Positions 57,494 through 64,000 of a stretch of DNA of 64,000 bases are shown piece by piece. How positions within the stretch are numbered: the first letter of the stretch is position 1; every line of letters begins with the position of its first letter. The stretch is from Argopecten irradians (Eukaryota > Mollusca > Bivalvia > Pectinida > Pectinidae). Both the position numbers and the translations under genes were made by a program. The notes beneath the pieces were generated by a model. That model searched no databases and was not told the origin of the DNA. It worked only from the letters and a program-made list of their open reading frames with translations. The DNA is taken from contig NC_091134.1 of NCBI RefSeq assembly GCF_041381155.1, positions 30,881,540-30,945,539 on the forward strand, written 5' to 3'.

Positions 57494-60400
57494 CAATTTC
57501 TGGTGGCAAGCGGTCGGATTGGGGGGTTGTTTATACATCTGTGTTTTATGTTAGATTCAAATTGTTGAACAGGTATTTTGATACCTAGTATACAGATAGC
57601 TGTTATTTGTTGTGATATTTGTGTGATATCCAGTTGTTTCTTTTGGTAATTAGTATTTCATTGCTTTAATATGGATATGACTCAGGAAATTAGTAGGCTA
57701 GAAGAGGAGGTGGCGCAACTCAGCCATGAATTGTCTACGAATAGGAAGGTTGATGACGAGGTTACGGTAAGGGACTCGGGTGTATCAACCATGAGGACGA
57801 ACTTAGGTCCTATCAGTAGCAGTACGCCACATATCGACATACCATTTCGAGGGTCGGTTAACCGGAAGACTTATGGAACACAAGAGGACAATGCGGTGTT
57901 ATACTCTAGTCCTGGGGGAAGTGTTCATGGCGAGATGCCGAGACTCAGTCGTATGGCGGATATTGGGGATATGTACAAGGGTACATCAGTACACAGTGCC
58001 TATGCACTTGGACGACCTCGACAACGAGATGGACGTGGTGATCATGCCATGGATGCAAACACACGGCATACGCAGGATAATAACATAGGTCAAACAAGGA
58101 CTGATGGATTTACACAAAGCAAGTCGCATATCAAGCCAGCAACGTTTGATGGTACTGGATCATGGATTGACTATAAGGCACATTTCGAGGCTTGTGCACA
58201 GATTAATTCATGGAACGACATGCAGAAGGGTCTGTATTTGGCTGCGTCCCTTAGAAGCCAGGCACAAACAGTACTGGGGAATCTGCAAAGTGGTGATAAA
58301 CACAGTTATGCAAAACTCACAGAGGCACTGGAAAATCACGTTTTGCGCCATATAACCAAACAGAACTGTATCGCTCTATGCTGAGGGAACGGAGACTGAA
58401 GACCTCGGAAACATTACCGGAGTTAGGTGAAGGGATAAAACGCTTAACACATTTAGCATACCCCACGGCAACAAGGGACATAGCGGAAATGATTTCTAGG
58501 GACCACTTCGTCGATGCCCTCATTGACTTTGATATGAGGTTAAGGGTCCAGCAGTCCCCGACCAAAGACACTTAACGAAGCTGTGGCACTCGCTGTGGAA
58601 ATAGAAGCTTTTACCAGAGCTGACAAAGAACGCCGAAGTAGTAGTAAAGGATATGCACGGCAGGCACAATGTTCTGAGAGCTATGCAGAAAAGGATTTAC
58701 CAGGTGAACTGGAGATATTCATGTCCTCAGTTAAAGAGTCAATCTCCAACATGGAGAAGGAGATAAAAGAGCTGCGAGAATCCAAGACAAGGACAGGTGG
58801 TAATACAGGTCTTAAGAAGAACACCTGGTCAAAACGCGATCCACGTGAGGGATCAAGATGCTACAAATGTGGCAAAACAGGACATTTTAAGAGAGACTGC
58901 AAGGAAAATAAAAAGTCTCCTTTACCCGTGGCAAAAGGTGAACAGTCTACAACGGGAGAAAGTAACAATGCACATAGTAAGAATACTCCTACAGTACTTC
59001 ATGCACAGGGTGTATCTGAAGACAAACCAGTAATCAGCGAAAGTGGTTTATTTGTGGACGTTAGTGTTAATGGACTAAGTGCAAAAATGCTGGTGGGACA
59101 CAGGAGCTACAGTAAGTCTCATGTCTGAAGACTTTTACAAGTCTATCTCCCAGTGAGCAACAGGTAACATTGGAACCTGTGTATCAGAAGATAGTTAGCA
59201 GCAAATGGAGAAAGGTTAAAAGTCAAAGGGAAAGGAAAGTTTACTTTCAAAATAGACGAGTATCACGCGGCATGCACAGTTGTAGTCGTAGATATTTCAC
59301 TACAAGGGATTCTTGGATTGGACTTCCTGAAAGATAGCGGAAGTGTAGTGGATGTAGCCAAACAAAAGTTGACCATTGTAGGCCAAGAAAAGTCACTACA
59401 GCTTGAAGGGTCACTAGGATGCTTTAGGGTGTGTATGAGTGACACAGTGAGTCTACCCCCAAGGTCTGAAATAATATGTGAAGGCAAGGTCCATTATCAA
59501 ACTGTCGAACTGTTACCTGAACAGGAATGCATGATAGAGTCCAGCGACAAATTCGTAGCTTCAGGACGGGGTATTGTTGCAAGAACTCTGGTCAGGTCCG
59601 GTTCTACTGTTCCCATAAGGCTACTTAACCCTACAACGGATTACCCAACGAATATATACAAACATTCATTTGTGGCAACACTTAGCCCTATTGCGAAAGT
59701 GTTGGATACTGTTGACAAGGGAACAGGGAAGCAATGCAATGAGTTACCTAAGCACCTGGAAGATTTGTACAAAAGGACCTCGGAGAATCTCAAAGAATCG
59801 GAGAAGGAACAAGCTAGAGCTCTTTTACTGAAATATTCCTCTTTATTTGCAAGCTCAGACAAGGACCTTGGTCGGACAAATGTAATCAAACATACCATTG
59901 ACACGCAGGATAGGAAACCAGTCAAACAACCACCGCGTCGTCTCCCACACCATGCCTGCGGAGGAAGTAGACAGGGAGGTTGATAGCATGTTGGAGAGAG
60001 GTGTAATTTCACCTTCAACCAGTCCCTGGTCATCGGAGTTGTCCTGGTGGAGAAAAGTGATGGTACCATGAGGTTCTGCGTGGATTACAGGTTGCTTAAC
60101 AAGTTAACAGTCAAAGACGCATACCCTTTACCGAGGGTGGATGACACGCTAGATCGGTTGTCTGGCAGTAAATGGTTCTCAACCATTGACCTGTTCTCAG
60201 GCTTTTGGCAAGTGGAGATGGAGCAGGCGGACAAACGAAAACGGCATTTGCAACACGCAAAAGGACTTTACGAATTCAACGTTATGCCCTTCGGTTTATG
60301 CAACAGTCCAGCTACGTTTGAAAAGACTGATGGACACGGTTCTATCTGGATTGGCCTGGGACATTTGCCTGGTGTATATTGATGATGTGGTGATCTTTGG

Positions 60401-62956
60401 GAGAACATTTGAAGAGGCTTTGGAGATACATGGACAGGGTATTCGCGAGAATACAAAAGGCGGGACTAAAATTAAAGGCACAAGAAGTGTCATCCTATTC
60501 CAACATAGTGTACATTTCCTTGGATATGTGATATCAGGTGACGGGTGTCTACTGACCCGGACAAGGTAAGGTCGGTCAAGGAATGGCCTATTCCAGTGGA
60601 CGTCACCGAGGTCAGGTCATTTTTACGGCCTGTGTAGCTATTACAGGCGGTTCATTGAAAGGTTTTCAGTGATAGCAAGACCTCTGATACATCTCACGGA
60701 GAAAGGAACCGACTTCGTGTGGACAGAAGACTGTCAAATGGCATTTGACAGCTTAAAGGAACGACTTGCTACGGCACCAATCCTGGCACACCCAAACTTT
60801 GCAATGCCATTTATTTTGGACACAGATGCCAGTCAGTTTTGGGATCGGAGCTGTATTGTCACAGACCATAGATGGCAAGGAAAAAGTCATTGCCTACGCA
60901 AGCAGGGACGCTTACCAAGGCAGAACGGAAGTACTGCGTGACACGCAAAGAGCTGTTAGCCGTCGTAGTCTTTCTGAAATACTTCAGACATTACCTGTAC
61001 AAACACAAATGTGTTGTTCGGACAGATCACAGTGCACTCAGGTGGTTATTGGAAACTAAAAACCCTGAAGGACAGGTCGCAAGGTGGATACAGGTGATAA
61101 GTTCACAGGACATAGAGATTCGCCATCGCCCTGGTAAACAACATGCAAATGCTGATGCATTGAGCCGGATTCCCTGCAGACAATGTGGCTACCAGCCGAA
61201 AATATTGGACAAGGTAAACACTGTGAATGCTAATGGGTCAAACCATGTTAAACAGGAAGAGACTCTGGGAGATCTGCAGGACAAAGACCCTGACATCATG
61301 TTAATAAAAACATGGATTAAGGAAGGGAAGCGCCCAAGCTTTGTTAAGGTCAAGGGACAAAGCCGGGTACTCAGGTCTTTGTGGGCACAATGGGATATAC
61401 TAACTATCAAAAACGGTGTTTTTGTGCAGAGTCTGGAAGGAAAAAAAAGATTCCTCTTATCAAGTGGTGCCCCCCCCGGTACCAATGTCTAGCGGAGGAA
61501 TATTCCCTCCACCCCCCTGTAGAGGATTGCCCGAATAAAAAAAAAGAGAGAAACATAAAACCTCTGGTCATTTGGGAGTAACCAAGACACTAGGTCGGAT
61601 TTAGCCAAAAACTTTTATGGCTAGGCTGTATACTACGCGTGCTGCATGCAAAGATGCTCGCCAGTTATGTTCTCGGGGTTGGCTTGTTGTGCGCATTGGT
61701 CGCATGGGGAAAGGACAAAGATGAACAGGTCTCCTCAATTGCACAAACTGTGGAGACCGGATATCCGAATGGAAGAGGACCCATAGCAAACCGACATTAT
61801 GGGCCCCTTAGCCCAGAAACAGGAAAAAGGGAAACAGATATATCCTCGTTCTGTAGCTGAGCTTACTTCTCAAAGTGACCGAAGGACATACCCTATGCAT
61901 ACGATGGTAATCAGCTACCGTGGCGCAAGAGAGAGAGAGTCGAAGAGTCTTTCCCCCCCCCCTTTCCCCATTGCCATTCGGTTGCCTACCTGACACCATA
62001 CATTCCGGGACCAGGGTAGGCAATATGAGAGCCACCCTCTTGATCATAGAAATGTGCAAGGTTTCTCGGTACTAGGAAATTATACCGCACGGACAGCCGT
62101 GAGAGTATCCAACAAAAAAAAAATCTGACGGGGATGGTTGAGCGATTTAAACAAACATTGCAGCAGATGGTTTGAGTGCATATGTCCAAGCTCATCAAAA
62201 GATTGGGAGCCATAAGCCATATGTATCTGATGGCAATATCGCCCCTCTGCTATATACGAAACACAGGGGGGCTTCTCTCCACACATGTTAATGTTTGGAA
62301 GAGGGAAGTCATCCTCACACCCTTAAGTCTGATCTACGAGTTGCCAGAGGAAGCCAGGGATGTTCTTCGGAGTGAGTGGGCTTGGCAAATTACGTGAAAG
62401 GTTGGAAGAGGCACATAGACAAACGCGTGCTTTCACGAAACAGTCCGTACAGAGGCAAAAGCGGTACCATGACTCAAAACTTCAGTGGGATAAGTTTGAA
62501 CAGGGTGACATGGTGTATGTGTATTTTCCTATGAGGAAAGTGGGTAAATCTCCAAAGCTGATGAGCTTTTGGAAAGGACCATACACTATTGTTTCAAAGT
62601 TGTCCGAGGTCACCTACAAGGTTCGCCGTGGCGATGGAAAGATCCTGGGAAGTCCATGTTGATAGACTCAAGAGATGTAAGTCTCAGGGACTAGGGGAAC
62701 CAGCTGTTGGGACAAGGTTCTGTCCAGGTAGTCAAGATACAGCTGTTGGACAAGGGTTTTGGGAAGGTGATATAATGACAAGTCGGTCATGAGTGACACT
62801 GATGAAATCGAGTGTCCAGACAAGGGCGGGGAGTGTTGAAGTTGTCGAGGAATGTACTAGGTCAGGAGAGAAATACTAGGAAACCTGGGTGGCTTTCTGA
62901 CTCATGTTCTGTAGATAGGTGGCAGGAAGATTGTTAAATACCTGTAACCATAAACC

Positions 62957-63409
62957 ATGTATAATCTGGGTGGGGGGGGAAGGAAATCAATATGTAAACT
63001 AATTTCGCTTTCGTATACTTTCAGCGAGGAATGCCAAACACCAAGGTTACAAAGAGGAAACCTGGCATGGCCTGTCCACTGTGCTTCGCAAGGTTTGGAA
63101 CACAGGAGGCTTGGGAAAACTCATCTGATAATGTGCGGGAAAGAGACCAGGGAGAAGAAGCAGTTTGAGTGCCCACACTGTGACTTCGCCACCGCAAGAC
63201 AGATCCTGTTAAACCGACATGTGGCACGGAGGCACGGTCCCTCGCCAAAGGACGACACAGGAGATGATAGTGATTGGCTCCGGACGGATCCAGGTTCCAT
63301 GCCGCAGTTCACGGGTGCTGTAAGTGGAACTGATCATGAGTCAAGGGATCTTGAGATTGGTAGGACTTTCTCGAAGCCCACGCGTCCCCATGCCTGTGTC
63401 GGCTCCTAA
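62957..63409 (+). other. 3' reading frame with a C2H2 zinc finger between integrase and right LTR
   Basis: A 150-codon frame lying after the integrase region, where an env gene or nothing is usual. It contains ECPHCDFATARQILLNRHV followed by ARRH, i.e. C-x2-C-x12-H-x4-H, a classical zinc finger, and is otherwise Gly/Asp/Arg-rich. A matching remnant occurs at the same place in copy 1, so it is part of the element and not a chance frame. No signal peptide or membrane segment suggests an envelope. The role is unknown; nucleic-acid binding is inferred. Confidence 0.6.
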
Positions 63410-63963
63410 ACGCTGCAAAACCAATGAAGGGGGCGGTTTCTTGCCGAAGGAATCGTTGATTTCTCTCCTCAGTCCGGCTGTGCTAGGGGGAAAAGGATAC
63501 ATTTTGTAGCAGTAGGGGATCGGTAGCATCGGTGTCCGCTCCAGCTGAACCTACACAGGATGGTACCAGGGGTACTGTGGAATAAGTGTATGGAAAGCCA
63601 GGGTAATCGACGAAGCATCAGTACTCAGACAACTGCTCAGCCTCGTAGAAGGACCAACAAGGTTACCACCCACCAAGTTTGTGGACGGAATGCAGATTGT
63701 GTCAGAGGAAATCACCGAGTGGGACGAGTACGTCGACTAACTGATCAAATTTACAGATTGGATAAAGTGATGGTAATTGCTCTTTGAGTGAAAAAAAAAG
63801 AAGAGAAAAGAAACTTGATACCTTTGTTTGTTTTTTATTGTGTATTGGTGAAGTAACCATATGCATGAGATAAAGCTTGGAAACAGATCTTACTTTGTTG
63901 AGTTATATATTTTTACCATAAAAAAAAAAAATGCGGGACGCATTTGCTCGGAGGCGTGGGTAA

Positions 63964-64000
63964 TGTGACAGAAATAGGTCGCCCACAGTTAAGTTATTTT
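63964..64000 (+). repeat. start of the right LTR, cut by the window end
   Basis: TGTGACAGAAATAGGTCGCC then CACAGTTAAG, identical in type to the start of the middle LTR at 56547 and similar to 48244. Confidence 0.8.

Larger units (their letters stand above)
56547..64000 (+). mobile_element. Ty3/Gypsy LTR element, copy 2, broken, running to the window edge
   Basis: Middle LTR, internal region 57494-63963, and the start of the right LTR at 63964. Parts: gag from 57671 with a CCHC knuckle at about 58859-58900 (CYKCGKTGHFKRDC); protease region about 59.0-59.4 kb; reverse transcriptase about 60.04-60.57 kb, with the YIDD active-site box near 60376; RNase H about 60.7-61.15 kb; integrase about 61.5-62.68 kb; and a zinc-finger-like 3' region from about 63.03 kb. 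Much better preserved than copy 1, but still with roughly ten or more breaks, concentrated in the integrase part. The two copies are similar enough to suggest recent activity; a date cannot be given because indel noise dominates. Confidence 0.88.

Overview
The window looks like nuclear DNA of a lophotrochozoan animal, most likely a marine bivalve. It is AT-rich, its genes are broken by short-exon introns, and it is crowded with MITEs, tRNA-derived SINEs and Helitron-like 'pearl/HINE' elements whose cores are 150-170 bp tandem repeats, a style typical of bivalves. The species cannot be named from sequence alone. All four supported host genes lie on the + strand.

Layout. 1-8.1 kb: exons 2-6 of prefoldin subunit 3 (VBP1); exon 1 was not found in the window and probably lies upstream. 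Its introns hold at least four DNA transposon insertions, one nested in another. 10.4-24.2 kb: a seven-coding-exon gene for a 916-residue NB-ARC/STAND-type P-loop NTPase with a long disordered tail, preceded by a probable TATA-less promoter and 5'UTR exon. Every intron is phase 1, and a 27-bp repeat array abuts the acceptor of exon 4. 24.2-31.2 kb: intergenic, with many MITEs. 31.5-32.7 kb: a four-exon gene for a 195-residue protein with two hydrophobic segments and a C-x2-C-G-x3-P-C motif, of unknown function. 32.7-34.1 kb: purine-rich and GAT-rich low-complexity DNA starting right after that stop codon. 34.8-37.2 kb: a terminal-inverted-repeat element with a T/G-rich core, invaded by a Helitron-like element. 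38.7-43.0 kb: no recognisable feature. 43.0-44.7 kb: a Helitron-like tandem array. 45.3-45.6 kb: the last coding exon of holocytochrome c synthase (HCCS), with no upstream exons recognised in the window. 46.5-48.2 kb: a minisatellite and more repeats. 48.2-64 kb: two head-to-tail copies of a Ty3/Gypsy LTR element in the order LTR-internal-LTR-internal-LTR, running off the window.

The host genes do not form a pathway: VBP1 acts in cytosolic chaperoning, HCCS in mitochondrial cytochrome c maturation, the NB-ARC protein probably in signalling or immunity, and the 195-residue protein is unassigned. The strongest observations are the common blueprint shared by several Helitron-like families, the frame-preserving acceptor repeat in the NB-ARC gene, the unusual architecture of that gene, the unassigned 195-residue gene, and the tandem retroelement pair whose first copy looks inflated by sequencing or assembly error.
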